A DNA stretch of 64,000 nucleotides, from positions 1-64,000 of the forward strand of contig NZ_JABFTV010000001.1 in NCBI RefSeq assembly GCF_021404405.1. Direction: 5' to 3'. Source of the stretch: Billgrantia aerodenitrificans. Its GTDB lineage: Bacteria; Pseudomonadota; Gammaproteobacteria; Pseudomonadales; Halomonadaceae. Within the stretch, counting starts at the first letter, position 1; every line of letters begins with the position of its first letter. The position numbers and the translations under genes are program-made. The notes under the pieces were generated by a model that saw nothing but the letters and a program-made list of their open reading frames with translations, searched no databases and was not told where the DNA came from. This document shows positions 44,179 through 53,179 of this stretch, one piece after another.

Positions 44179-44598
44179 TCAGTAATTCGGCCAGACGCCC
44201 GGCGTAGCCAACTCGATGAGGTGCCCGTCGGGATCGCGGAAGTAGAGACTCTCGCCACCGCGGGGCCAGTGGGTGCGCCCTTCGATGGCCACGCCATGGT
44301 CATCCAACTGGCGCTCCCAGGCGGCTAGCTCCTCGGTGGCGATGGCGAAGGCGACATGCACCCGCCCCTTGCCGTCATGGGGCGGGATGGTGCCCATCTC
44401 GTTGGGCAGCACCACGGTTTGCAGCGTCTCGCCCTGCAGGAACAGCAGTAGCACCGAGCCGGCACCGGCATCGTAAGCGGTGAATCGATGGTCGGCGTTG
44501 AAGGGCACAAGGCCCATCACGCCTTCGAAGAAGACCCGCGCCCGGTCCATGTCGTCGACGTAGAGCGCGGTCTCCAGTACGCCGTTGAGCTTGGGCAT
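44179..44598 (-). CDS. VOC (glyoxalase/bleomycin resistance) family protein
   Basis: A 139-aa vicinal oxygen chelate protein. TALYVDDMDRARVFFEGVMGL, GKGRVHVAFAI (metal His) and ESLYFRDPDGHLIELATPGVW (metal Glu) are the fold signatures. Substrate not known; may be a dioxygenase or a resistance protein. The start at 44598 has GAGGGAG 8 nt upstream; other in-frame ATG codons at 44604 and 44619 overlap that site. Confidence 0.85.
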   Translation of the reverse strand: MPKLNGVLETALYVDDMDRARVFFEGVMGLVPFNADHRFTAYDAGAGSVLLLFLQGETLQTVVLPNEMGTIPPHDGKGRVHVAFAIATEELAAWERQLDDHGVAIEGRTHWPRGGESLYFRDPDGHLIELATPGVWPNY

Positions 44599-44656
44599 GG
44601 CCATCACTCCCTCTGGCATATGCTTTCAGCTTAGCAGGTGCTGTCGACCGTCCGGC

Positions 44657-44731
44657 TTAGCGGCGCCACCAGAACCACCACACGATAAGAGCGATCAGCG
44701 CCAGGCCGGCGAGGTTGACGATCCAGCTCAT
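44657..44731 (-). CDS. 24-aa membrane peptide coupled to copA
   Basis: A 24-aa [13 protein letters not shown], then a hydrophobic run ending VWWFWWRR, i.e. a single transmembrane helix with a basic tail. Its ATG overlaps the copA stop (ATGA) and lies ~10 nt after AGAGGAGATG, so translation is very likely coupled. The sequence resembles the N-terminal anchor of cupredoxin-domain proteins found near CopA in some relatives (from memory, not checked), so it may be a truncated anchor or a regulatory peptide of the ATPase. Confidence 0.6.
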   Translation of the reverse strand: MSWIVNLAGLALIALIVWWFWWRR

Positions 44732-47322
44732 GGCAGCATCTCCTCTGTTCGTGCCGGTGCTGCCTGACGCCCGGAGCGGATATCGCCACGGGTCTTGAGC
44801 AGCCGCAGCCGGTTGGCATTGCTGACTACCGTGATCGAGGAGAGCGACATGGCCGCCCCGGCGATCATGGGTGAGAGCAGCATGCCGGTGAAGGGGTAGA
44901 GCACCCCGGCAGCGATGGGAATGCACACCACGTTGTAGCCGAAGGCGCCCACCAAGTTCTGCTTGATGTTGCGCAGGGTCATGCGGCTGATCTCGATGGC
45001 ATCGGCGATGCCATGCAAGGAGCTGCGCATCAACGTGATGCCGGCGCTCTCGATAGCCACGTCGGTGCCCTGGCCGATGGCGAAGCCGACATTGGCCCGG
45101 GCCAGCGCCGGGGCGTCGTTGATGCCGTCGCCGACCATGCCGACCACCTCGCCGGCCTGCTGCAGACGCTCGATCTCGGCGTGCTTGTCCTCGGGTAACA
45201 GCCCGGCGCGGAAGTCGTCGATGCCCACTTCGCGGGCGATGGCCGCCGCAGTGTGCTGGTTGTCGCCGGTGAGCATCACCACCCTGAGGCCGTCGGCCTG
45301 CAGCCGCTTGACCGCCTCCACGGTATCGGCCCGCAGCGGGTCGCTGATGCCGAACAGTGCGGCAAGCCTGCCCGCCACGGCGAGATAGACCACAGTGCGT
45401 GCCATGCGCTCCAGTTCGCCGGCAAACTCATTGCCAGCGGAGAGGTCGATACCGGCCTCGCGTAGCAGCCGGGCATTGCCCAGCAGCAGCGCTTCTCCAT
45501 CGGGCCCGGTAGCCTTGACCCCGCCACCGGTGACGCTGTCGAAGGCGCTGATGTCGGCGGCCTCGGCGCCGGCCTGCTCGGCGTGCTTCAGCAGGGCGGC
45601 TGCCAGGGGGTGCTCGGAGCCGCGCTCCAGCGCCGCCACCAGTCCCAACAGCGTCGCCTCATCGTCAGAGCCCCTTGCGCCGGGGAAAAAGTGCGCCTCG
45701 GTAACGCGCGGCTTGCCCTCGGTCAGGGTCCCGGTCTTGTCCACCACCAGGGTGGTGAGGCGACTGGCCGTCTGCAGCGCCTGGCCGTTTCTCACCAGTA
45801 CGCCATGCTCGGCGGCCTTGCCCACGCCGATCATGGTCGAGATAGGCGTGGCCAGGCCCAACGCACAGGGACAGGCGATGATCAGCACCGTGGTGGCGGT
45901 GACCAGCATGTGGATCAGCCGCGGCTCGGCGCCGAAGTTGAACCAGGCCAGCGCCGTGAGTACGGCGATGATCATCACCGCAGGCACGAAAATGCTCGAT
46001 ACCTTGTCGGCCAGCTCGCCGATGGGCGGACGCGAGTTCTGGGCCAGGGCCACCTGTTCGGTGATCTGACCCAGGCGCGTGTCGCTCCCCACGCGGGTGG
46101 CGCGATAGACCAGGCCGCCGCGACCGTTCACCGTGCCGGCGCTGACCTCGTCGCCTTCGCCCTTGGCCACCGGTAGTGGCTCGCCGGTGAGCATCGACTC
46201 GTCGATATGACTGCTACCACTGCTCACCACGCCATCCACCGGCAAGCGTTCGCCGGGGCGCACGCGAATGTGGTCGCCTTCGCGTACCGCTTCGATGGGC
46301 AGCTCGCGCTCGTCGTTGCCGCGGATGACCCGCGCCGTACGGCTCTGCAGGTCGAGCAGGCGCTTGAGCGCCTCGCTGGTGCGCCCGCGGGCGCGCAGCT
46401 CCAGGGCGTTGCCCAGCAGCACCAGGCCGATGATCATCGCCGAGGCTTCGAAGTAGATGCCGTGGGCCACCGCCGGCAGCCAAGGGGCGAAGGCCACCAC
46501 CGCCATGGAGTAGAGCCAGGCGGTGCCGGTCCCCATGGCGATCAGGGTGTCCATGTTGGCCTGATGGTGCTTGAAGTTCTTCCAGGCGTTGACGAAGAAG
46601 TGACGGCCCGGGCCCACCAGCACGGCCAGGGTCAGCAGGCCGATCGCCAGCCAGTAGAGCCGTCCCATGCCCATCGGGTGAGGATGGTAGACGAACATGC
46701 TGGCCATCAGCGGCACCGCCAGTGCCAGCGACCAGAAGCTTCCGCGCAGGCGGCGCCGATAGGTCTCGGCATCCTTGGCGGTACGCGCCTCTTCGGCTTG
46801 GCGCAGGTCGAGAATGGGCTCGGCGTCGTAGCCCGCGGCCTGCACGGCCTTCACCAGTGCCTCGGCATCGATACGACCGTGCACCTGGGCCACGCGGGTG
46901 CCGAAGTTCACCGATGCCGTGGCCACGCCCGGGGTGCGCTCCAGCGCCTGCTGCACGCTCTTCACGCAGCTGGCGCAGGTCATGCCCGAGATCGCCAGAC
47001 GGTAGGTCGTGCCGCCTTCGCGGCGGGGGGCGTTGACGCTATCGGCCAGCGGCGTGGCAGGCTCGGCTACCGGCCGTTCGTTGGCAGCCGCGCCAGCATC
47101 GCTGGCAGACCCGGCCTGGGGCGGGTAACCGGCCTGGGCCAGCGCGTCGTCGAGTCGTTCGGCATCCAGGGTGGAATTCACCACCAGACGCTTCTCGGCG
47201 GGAAAGCCGGTGACCTCGGCCTCGGGGTCGAGAGCCTGGATCGCCTCGCGCATGCGCTTCACGCAGTTCTGGCAGTTCATGCCCGGTACGCTGCGCTCGA
47301 GATGGAACTGACTCATGTTCAT
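44728..47322 (-). CDS. copA: Copper-translocating P1B-type ATPase CopA
   Basis: An 864-aa P1B ATPase. Two N-terminal metal-binding domains, GMNCQNC and GMTCASC, eight membrane segments with the metal-path CPCALG motif, the phosphorylation motif DKTGTLT, the A-domain TGEPLP, GSEHPLA (HP motif) and [10 protein letters not shown]. It exports Cu(I) from the cytoplasm. The ATG at 47322 overlaps the MerR gene stop (ATGA) and follows GCGAGGA. Second gene of a three-gene operon. Confidence 0.95.
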   Translation of the reverse strand: MNMSQFHLERSVPGMNCQNCVKRMREAIQALDPEAEVTGFPAEKRLVVNSTLDAERLDDALAQAGYPPQAGSASDAGAAANERPVAEPATPLADSVNAPRREGGTTYRLAISGMTCASCVKSVQQALERTPGVATASVNFGTRVAQVHGRIDAEALVKAVQAAGYDAEPILDLRQAEEARTAKDAETYRRRLRGSFWSLALAVPLMASMFVYHPHPMGMGRLYWLAIGLLTLAVLVGPGRHFFVNAWKNFKHHQANMDTLIAMGTGTAWLYSMAVVAFAPWLPAVAHGIYFEASAMIIGLVLLGNALELRARGRTSEALKRLLDLQSRTARVIRGNDERELPIEAVREGDHIRVRPGERLPVDGVVSSGSSHIDESMLTGEPLPVAKGEGDEVSAGTVNGRGGLVYRATRVGSDTRLGQITEQVALAQNSRPPIGELADKVSSIFVPAVMIIAVLTALAWFNFGAEPRLIHMLVTATTVLIIACPCALGLATPISTMIGVGKAAEHGVLVRNGQALQTASRLTTLVVDKTGTLTEGKPRVTEAHFFPGARGSDDEATLLGLVAALERGSEHPLAAALLKHAEQAGAEAADISAFDSVTGGGVKATGPDGEALLLGNARLLREAGIDLSAGNEFAGELERMARTVVYLAVAGRLAALFGISDPLRADTVEAVKRLQADGLRVVMLTGDNQHTAAAIAREVGIDDFRAGLLPEDKHAEIERLQQAGEVVGMVGDGINDAPALARANVGFAIGQGTDVAIESAGITLMRSSLHGIADAIEISRMTLRNIKQNLVGAFGYNVVCIPIAAGVLYPFTGMLLSPMIAGAAMSLSSITVVSNANRLRLLKTRGDIRSGRQAAPARTEEMLP

Positions 47323-47762
47323 CGTTCCTCGCCGACTCGGGAGCAATGGGAGTGCGTCGCCTCGGGAAAGCTTTCGATCAGGCGGCACAGGCTGTGGCCG
47401 TCGGGGGTGCCGTCGGGCATCTCGGCCCAGGCGTCGAGTGCCTGCTCCATGCGCGAGGCCAGCGCTTCCAGCTCGCGGATGCGGGCACGGATCTGCGGCA
47501 GCCGGCTGGCCAGCAGGTCGCGCACCATGGGGCAGGGCGAGTCGCCCTGATCGGCATGGGCCAGGATGTCGCCGATCTCGGCTACGCTGAAGCCCAGTGT
47601 GCGGGCACGCTGGATGAAGCGCAGCCGTTCGAGATCGGCCTGGGTGAACAGCTGGTAGCCGTTGTCGGGGTCACGCCGCGGATGCAGCAGGCCTTCCCGG
47701 GTGTAGTGACGCACCGTCTCGGCGGTGACCTCGGCCCGCCGGGCCAGCTCGCTGACTTTCAT
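47319..47762 (-). CDS. MerR-family metal-responsive regulator
   Basis: A 147-aa activator. Winged helix [39 protein letters not shown], then a dimerisation helix. Putative metal ligands: Cys77 (SPCPMV), Cys126 and Cys140 with the flanking His residues in HSHCS. The pattern differs from CueR (no CxxxxxxxC loop), so the metal sensed could be Cu, Cd, Pb or Hg; the copA partner favours copper. It regulates its own operon through the dyad at 47805-47825. Confidence 0.88.
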   Translation of the reverse strand: MKVSELARRAEVTAETVRHYTREGLLHPRRDPDNGYQLFTQADLERLRFIQRARTLGFSVAEIGDILAHADQGDSPCPMVRDLLASRLPQIRARIRELEALASRMEQALDAWAEMPDGTPDGHSLCRLIESFPEATHSHCSRVGEER

Positions 47763-47797
47763 GATGGATCTCCTGGGAGATAGGGATCATGTCAGCA

Positions 47798-47828
47798 GTG
47801 TAAAACCTTTGGGTTACACAAAGGTCAA
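47798..47828 (-). promoter_or_regulatory. MerR-type promoter with 19-bp spacer and operator
   Basis: The minus strand carries -35 TTGACC (47828-47823), a 19-bp spacer and -10 TTACAC (47803-47798). The spacer contains the perfect dyad ACCTTTG, seven bases, CAAAGGT (47825-47805), the usual MerR/CueR operator arrangement in which the overlong spacer is corrected by the activated regulator. Confidence 0.82.
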
Positions 47829-47889
47829 GCGTGCACGCAGCGCCTCGAGAGGTGGGCTTGCTGCAACGCACAAAGGAAAAGTTCAATGG

Positions 47890-47968
47890 TTTACGCTAAA
47901 ACTCAACTAAAGTATTACGCCATATGGCATTAAAACGAACGTTTGGCCTTGAATCGAACGGATGTTTG
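47890..47968 (+). promoter_or_regulatory. fadL promoter with two PsrA-like boxes
   Basis: A weak promoter TTTACG (47890-47895), 17 bp, TATTAC (47913-47918). Just downstream, AAAC GAAC GTTTG (47933-47945) fits the fatty-acid repressor PsrA motif (G/C)AAAC N2-4 GTTT(G/C) except for the first base. A second partial match, CGAAC GGAT GTTTG, lies at 47955-47968. Inference from motif and neighbouring gene only. Confidence 0.4.
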
Positions 47969-48054
47969 GCGAAAACTGGCTTGGTAGGGCACCGCTCCGC
48001 TGAGGACGGAACAATAACCAGCGCCAGCTCGTATCTGGAAGAGGACGTCGAGAC

Positions 48055-49398
48055 ATGCAGAACAAGTTCAACAGGATTACTTGGGCCGTGGCCATCGCCG
48101 CTGCCGCCTTCGCCAGCCAGGCCAACGCCGGCGGTTACCAGATCAACGAGCAAAGCGTCAGCGGCCAGGGCTATGGCCATGCCGGACGGAGCTCCAACGT
48201 CAATGATGCCACCATCGTCTTTGGCAACCCGGCGGGCATGTCGTTCCTCGACCGTGCCCAGCTCACCGCCGGTGGTACCTACCTGAACGTTAACAGCCGC
48301 ATTCGCAACGCCGAGGCGACTCGGGATTTTGGCGCTGGTCCAGTGCCCATTGAGGGAACGTCGGAAGGCGATATGGTGCCTGGCACCCTGATTCCCTTCG
48401 CCTTCTACGCCCATCCGGTGAATGAGCAGCTGGCCTTCGGCTTCGGTGTCTATGCGCCGTTCGGTTCCAAGACCGAGTATGAGGACAGTTTCGTTGGGCG
48501 CAACCTGGGCAACTACACTGAGCTGCGCGTCATTAGCGCCCAGCCCACCGTCTCCTACCGCTTCAACGACCAGTGGTCTATCGGTGCGGGTATCACCTAT
48601 AACCGTGTAGATGGGGAACTGCGTCGGCAGGTGGCCAACCCCTTTAGCCCAAACAATACCGACGCGGACATAGATGCCCGCATTGAAGGTGATGATGATG
48701 CTTGGGGCTACAACCTGGGCGTGATCTTCCAGCCGGTGCCGGAAACCACCTTTGGCCTGACGTATCGCTCCAAGGTGAGCTACACCCTGACGGGTGATTA
48801 TCGTGCGACGGATCCCTCTGGGCTTGTTGATACATTTGCTCCCGAGCGTTTGAATCGGGATGCGCAATTGGATCTGACCACTCCGGAGACGATTAACTTC
48901 TCTATTACCCAGCAGATGAGCGACCGCCTGAAACTGATGGCGGGTGCCTCCTGGGTCCGCTGGAGTCGCTTCGATGAAATCCGTGTGATCGATCCCAACG
49001 ATGCGGATGGCCCCCCCATTACGTTCGAGCAACAGGATTACTCGAACGCCTGGGCCTATGCCGTGGGTGGCGAGTACCAGCTTAATCCGCAGCTGGCGCT
49101 TCGCGCCGGTGTGACGCTGGATTTCACCCCCACCAGCGACCAGTACCGCAGCGCACGGATTCCTTCGGACGATCGCCGCATTTTCTCCATTGGCGCCGGC
49201 TGGACGCCGACGGACAATCTGACGCTGGATTTCGCCTACTCCTATTTGACGGAGCGGAGCACCCGGGTTGACCAAGAAAGAGGTGATTCAGTCTTCGTTC
49301 CCGGCGTTGGGCTAGTAGAAGGCGTAACTTCTACTTATTCCGCCGACTACAAAAACGAGGCCCACGGCTTCGGCGCTCAGCTGACCTATCGCTTCTAA
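48055..49398 (+). CDS. FadL/TodX-type outer membrane porin
   Basis: A 447-aa outer membrane protein for uptake of long-chain fatty acids or other hydrophobic compounds. A signal peptide (~1-25), then GGYQINEQSVSGQGYGHAGRSS (the N-terminal hatch start) with VFGNPAGMSFLDRAQ (NPA signature), periodic amphipathic strands, and a C-terminal Phe (LTYRF) as needed for outer membrane assembly. The central part uses more A/T-ending codons than its neighbours. Not in an operon. Confidence 0.9.
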   Translation: MQNKFNRITWAVAIAAAAFASQANAGGYQINEQSVSGQGYGHAGRSSNVNDATIVFGNPAGMSFLDRAQLTAGGTYLNVNSRIRNAEATRDFGAGPVPIEGTSEGDMVPGTLIPFAFYAHPVNEQLAFGFGVYAPFGSKTEYEDSFVGRNLGNYTELRVISAQPTVSYRFNDQWSIGAGITYNRVDGELRRQVANPFSPNNTDADIDARIEGDDDAWGYNLGVIFQPVPETTFGLTYRSKVSYTLTGDYRATDPSGLVDTFAPERLNRDAQLDLTTPETINFSITQQMSDRLKLMAGASWVRWSRFDEIRVIDPNDADGPPITFEQQDYSNAWAYAVGGEYQLNPQLALRAGVTLDFTPTSDQYRSARIPSDDRRIFSIGAGWTPTDNLTLDFAYSYLTERSTRVDQERGDSVFVPGVGLVEGVTSTYSADYKNEAHGFGAQLTYRF

Positions 49399-49431
49399 GT
49401 CAAACGCTTGATGTAGGCCAAGTGTTCGTTC

Positions 49432-49459
49432 AAGGCCTGGCAGTTGATTGCCGGGCCTT
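49432..49459 (+). terminator. Terminator of the FadL-type porin gene
   Basis: AAGGCCTGGCA / TGCCGGGCCTT type stem with a short loop, followed by a weak T-tract (GTTCG), 33 nt after the stop codon. Confidence 0.55.
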
Positions 49460-49633
49460 GTTCGTAGGAGCTGGGAGGTGCCAGCAGTCCGGTCTGGCAC
49501 TGGTCCGCCGGCCGGCGAGGATGCGCCCCTGCGCCGAGTTCGCTACAATAAGCGCCTTTTCCGCGCCGTCCGCCCAGGGTTCGTATCCTTCGGCGGCGTC
49601 GTTATTCCCTAGCGAATCAGGCGAGCGAGCCCC

Positions 49634-50732
49634 ATGCTGGAAACCAACCCCATTCACAACCTCATTAAGGACCTGGCCGAACGGACAGACGTCCTGAGGG
49701 GGTATCTTTGACTATGCCGAACGCAAGGATCGGCTAGAGGAAGTCTCCCGCGAGCTGGAAGACCCGAACGTCTGGAACGACCCCGAGTACGCCCAGAAGC
49801 TGGGCAAGGAGCGCGCCGCGCTGGAGCTGGTGGTCGAGACCATCGACGAGCTGGACCAGGGGCTGGCGGACAGCCGCGACCTGCTCGAGCTGGCCGAGAT
49901 GGAGGAGGACGAGGACACCGTCGCCGAAGTTCGCAAGGAGCTCGACGGCCTGCAGGCGAGCCTAGAGAAACTCGAGTTCCGACGCATGTTCTCCGGTGAG
50001 ATGGACGCCAACAACGCCTACCTCGACATCCAGGCCGGCTCCGGTGGCACCGAAGCCCAGGATTGGGCCAACATGCTGCTGCGCATGTACCTGCGCTGGT
50101 GCGAGCACCACGGCTTCAAGGCCGAGATCACCGAGCTTTCCGCCGGTGAGGTGGCGGGTATCAAGTCGGCCACGATTCACGTGCAGGGCGACCACGCCTT
50201 CGGCTGGCTGCGTACCGAGACCGGCGTGCACCGTCTGGTGCGCAAGAGCCCGTTCGACTCCGGTGGCCGTCGCCACACTTCGTTCGCCTCGGTGTTCCTG
50301 TCGCCGGAGATCGACGACAGCTTCGAGGTCGACATCAACCCGGCGGATCTGCGCGTCGACACTTACCGCTCCAGCGGCGCCGGCGGTCAGCACGTCAACA
50401 CCACCGATTCCGCGGTGCGTATCACCCACGAGCCCACCGGCATCGTGGTGGCCTGTCAGAGCCAGCGCAGCCAGCACGCCAACCGCGACTTCGCCATGAA
50501 GCAGCTCAAGGCGAGGCTGTGGGAACACGAGATGGAGAAGCGTAATGCCGCCAAGCAGGAGGCGGAAGACTCCAAGGCCGATATCGGTTGGGGCAGCCAG
50601 ATCCGCTCCTACGTGCTCGACGACCAGCGCATCAAGGACCTGCGGACCGGTGTGCAGACCAGCAACTGCGACCGGGTGCTGGATGGCGATCTGGACGCCT
50701 TCATCGAAGCCAGCTTGAAGCAAGGCTTGTAA
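49634..50732 (+). CDS. prfB: Peptide chain release factor 2 (programmed +1 frameshift)
   Basis: A 365-aa RF2, the E. coli length. Translation starts at ATG 49634, runs 25 codons, and meets TGA at 49709-49711. The frameshift site AGGGGGTATCTTTGAC is intact: a Shine-Dalgarno-like AGGGGG, CTT slippery codon and TGAC. After a +1 shift (skipping base 49709) reading continues to 50732. The SPF anticodon motif ([12 protein letters not shown]) and the GGQ motif ([12 protein letters not shown]) are present. RF2 reads UGA and UAA and controls its own level by this shift. Confidence 0.96.
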
Positions 50733-50762
50733 GCGGCACTAGCGTTTGCCGATACGGTAGAG

Positions 50763-50810
50763 CCCCTCGATTCGAGGCGTGAAATAACGCGCCTCTCTGG
50801 TCGAGGGGCG
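50763..50810 (+). terminator. Hairpin in the prfB-lysS gap
   Basis: CCCCTCGA near 50764 pairs with TCGAGGGG near 50800, enclosing an inner GAGGCG/CGCCTC-type stem. It lies between prfB and lysS; the T content after it is modest, so it may be a weak terminator or processing site. Confidence 0.5.
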
Positions 50811-50856
50811 TCTTGTCTCGGTATCTTTCGAACGGATGAATCCAACAGGTAGCAAC

Positions 50857-52407
50857 ATGGCCAACCAGAGCTCCTCCCCGGAAAGCCCCCAGACCGACGA
50901 GAACCGTCTGATCGCCGAGCGTCGGGCCAAGCTGGCGGCACGCCGCGAGCGCGCCGCCGCCACCGGTGGCAGCGCCTTCCCCAACGACTTCCGCCGCGAC
51001 AGCCTGGCGGCCGAGCTGATCGATGAGCTGGGCGAGAAGGACAAGGCCGAGCTGGAGGCGCTCGGCCGTCCGGCTGCGGTGGCCGGGCGCATCATGCGCA
51101 AGCGCGGCCCCTTCCTGGTGATCCAGGACCCCAGCGCCACGATTCAGCTCTACGTCGACAAGCAGGGCCTGCCGGAAGAGGTGCTCGAGGACATCAAGGG
51201 CTGGGACATCGGCGACATCGTCGCGGCCCGCGGCCCGGTGCACAAGTCGGGCAAGGGCGACCTCTACGTGATGATGGAAGAGGCCAAGCTGCTGACCAAG
51301 AGCCTGCGCCCGCTGCCGGACAAGTTCCACGGCCTGACCGACATGGAGGCGCGCTACCGCCAGCGCTACGTCGATCTGATCATGAATCCCGACTCGCGCA
51401 AGGTGTTCGAGACCCGTGCCGGGGTGATCAGCGCCATGCGTCGCTTCTTCGAGGAGCGCGGCTTCATGGAGGTGGAAACCCCCATGCTGCAGCCGATTCC
51501 CGGTGGTGCCACCGCGCGGCCCTTCATCACCCACCACAATGCGCTGGACATCGACATGTACCTGCGCATCGCACCCGAGCTCTACCTCAAGCGCCTGGTG
51601 GTGGGCGGCTTCGAGAAGGTCTTCGAGATCAACCGCAACTTCCGCAACGAAGGCCTCTCGACCCGCCACAACCCCGAGTTCACCATGGTCGAGTTCTACC
51701 AGGCCCATGCCAACCATCATGACCTGATGGATCTCACCGAAGAGATGCTGCGCACCATCGCGCTCAAGGTGCTGGGCACCACCACGGTGGTCAACACCGT
51801 GCGCAACGCCGAGGGGGAAGTGCTCGAGACCTTCGAGTACGACTTCGGCAAGCCGCTCAAGCGCATCAGCGTGTTCGACTCGATTCTCGAGTACAACCCG
51901 GACATTCACGCCGAGGCGCTGGCCGACGAGGCCGCCGCGCGGCAGATCGCCGAGCGGCTGGACATCGACGTCAAGGACGGCTGGGGCCTGGGCAAGATCC
52001 AGATCGAGATCTTCGAGAAGACCGTCGAGCATCGTCTCAAGGACCCGACCTTCATCACCGACTACCCCACCGAGGTGAGTCCGCTGGCGCGACGCAACGA
52101 CAGCAACCCGTTCGTCACCGAGCGCTTCGAGTTCTTCGTCGGCGGGCGCGAGATCGCCAACGGCTTCTCGGAGCTCAACGACGCCGAGGACCAGGCCGAG
52201 CGCTTCCGCGCCCAGGCCGCGGAGAAGGAGGCCGGCGACCTCGAGGCGATGTACTACGACGCCGACTACGTGCGCGCGCTGGAGTACGGCATGCCGCCCA
52301 CTGCCGGTGAGGGCATCGGCATCGACCGCCTGGTGATGCTGTTCACCGACAGCGCCTCGATCCGGGATGTATTGCTGTTCCCGGCCATGCGTCCTGAAGG
52401 GGAATGA
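50857..52407 (+). CDS. lysS: Lysyl-tRNA synthetase, class II
   Basis: A 516-aa LysRS. N-terminal OB fold ([26 protein letters not shown]), class II motif 1 around [15 protein letters not shown], motif 2 [22 protein letters not shown], and motif 3 [13 protein letters not shown]. The ATG at 50857 has AGGTAGC upstream; an ATG at 50836 has no site. Follows prfB, as in E. coli. Confidence 0.96.
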   Translation: MANQSSSPESPQTDENRLIAERRAKLAARRERAAATGGSAFPNDFRRDSLAAELIDELGEKDKAELEALGRPAAVAGRIMRKRGPFLVIQDPSATIQLYVDKQGLPEEVLEDIKGWDIGDIVAARGPVHKSGKGDLYVMMEEAKLLTKSLRPLPDKFHGLTDMEARYRQRYVDLIMNPDSRKVFETRAGVISAMRRFFEERGFMEVETPMLQPIPGGATARPFITHHNALDIDMYLRIAPELYLKRLVVGGFEKVFEINRNFRNEGLSTRHNPEFTMVEFYQAHANHHDLMDLTEEMLRTIALKVLGTTTVVNTVRNAEGEVLETFEYDFGKPLKRISVFDSILEYNPDIHAEALADEAAARQIAERLDIDVKDGWGLGKIQIEIFEKTVEHRLKDPTFITDYPTEVSPLARRNDSNPFVTERFEFFVGGREIANGFSELNDAEDQAERFRAQAAEKEAGDLEAMYYDADYVRALEYGMPPTAGEGIGIDRLVMLFTDSASIRDVLLFPAMRPEGE

Positions 52408-52526
52408 AGGGGCTGCGCTTCGGCCAGGCGTTGTTGCTAGGGAATGAGGCGAACACCTGAGCGCCTAGCCTGGCCTTTGCTCGCCTCCTTCCGCTGGGAG
52501 CGGTGGCTGAGCAAGGGGCGCCGGGG

Positions 52527-52610
52527 GGAGGCCGGAGAGGAGGTCTTTTGCCAGGGATGGCAAAAGTAGCGCCCAGGGATGGGTTCACAGCGCCTCCTCG
52601 AAGGCCTGCC
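52527..52610 (-). repeat. Palindromic dispersed repeat, copy 2 (inverted)
   Basis: On the minus strand: GGCAGGCC ttc GAGGAGG, the core CGCTGTGAACCCATCCCTGG, TTTTGCCATCCCTGGCAAAA, then CCTCCTC tcc GGCC. The core is nearly identical to copy 1 at 41440-41524. Relative to that copy, two outer stem pairs have changed on both sides (A-T to G-C and T-A to C-G), so pairing is kept. It is the main content of the 308-bp lysS/52716 gap. Confidence 0.85.
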
Positions 52611-52655
52611 CCCCGGTAAAGCCCCGGACTTCTCTGTGTCGACCCGGCGGAAGTA

Positions 52656-52685
52656 TTGGTAAGCGGCGGCGCTAGCGCCCATAAT
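52656..52685 (+). promoter_or_regulatory. Candidate promoter of the acidic hypothetical gene
   Basis: TTGGTA (52656-52661), an 18-bp spacer and CATAAT (52680-52685), ~30 nt before the gene. The spacer holds the palindrome GGCGCTAGCGCC. Confidence 0.4.
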
Positions 52686-52715
52686 GATCACCGTTTCGAC
52701 GTCGAGGAGACCGCG

Positions 52716-53102
52716 ATGAAACTGCTCAACCGCTCCGCCCTGAGCGTCAGGCCGACCCGGCACTTCGTGGACTGGATCAATGCGCTGGAACCCACCATGG
52801 GGGAGGATGACCTCACCCTTGAGGACGTCGAACGTGAAAGCACGGTCTATCTGATTCCCGAGATGGACACCCCGGAGGCCCTGGAGGCCTTCGTGCGGGA
52901 GCGCTATCTCGAGATCCTCGAGACCGAACTACGCGCCTGGGAAGAGGATGAGCGGCAGTGGCCCGAGGCCCTGGACTGGGCGCTGTTCCAGCGCTTCCTG
53001 CAAGTCGAGCACAGCTATCTCGCCATCGATTTGGACGACGAAACGGCGCTGGAAATCTCCGAGGTCGACGATTCCCTACTGTTGGAAACCGACCAGGATT
53101 AA
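52716..53102 (+). CDS. Acidic hypothetical protein
   Basis: A 128-aa strongly acidic soluble protein. Notable are RPTRHFVDWINALEP near the N-terminus, YLIPEMDTPEALEAFVRERY, and an acidic C-terminus (LDDETALEISEVDDS). The N-terminal half looks conserved by its regular pattern, but I assign no family. RBS GAGGAG before the ATG. Ends before a strong hairpin terminator. Confidence 0.72.
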   Translation: MKLLNRSALSVRPTRHFVDWINALEPTMGEDDLTLEDVERESTVYLIPEMDTPEALEAFVRERYLEILETELRAWEEDERQWPEALDWALFQRFLQVEHSYLAIDLDDETALEISEVDDSLLLETDQD

Positions 53103-53123
53103 CCGCCTTTTCTGAAGCATCAC

Positions 53124-53152
53124 GAGAAACCGGCTGCGGCCGGTTTTCTCGT
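53124..53152 (+). terminator. Terminator after the acidic hypothetical gene
   Basis: CGAGAAACCGGC and GCCGGTTTTCTCG pair around a short loop, with Ts in the 3' arm. It lies ~20 nt after the stop and ~30 nt before the MFS gene. Confidence 0.75.
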
Positions 53153-53179
53153 TACGAACTCCGCAGTGATGGAAACCGA

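Noticed and set aside
49634..49711. prfB as a pseudogene because of an in-frame TGA at codon 26
   Set aside because: The TGA is the programmed +1 frameshift site, with all its elements intact.
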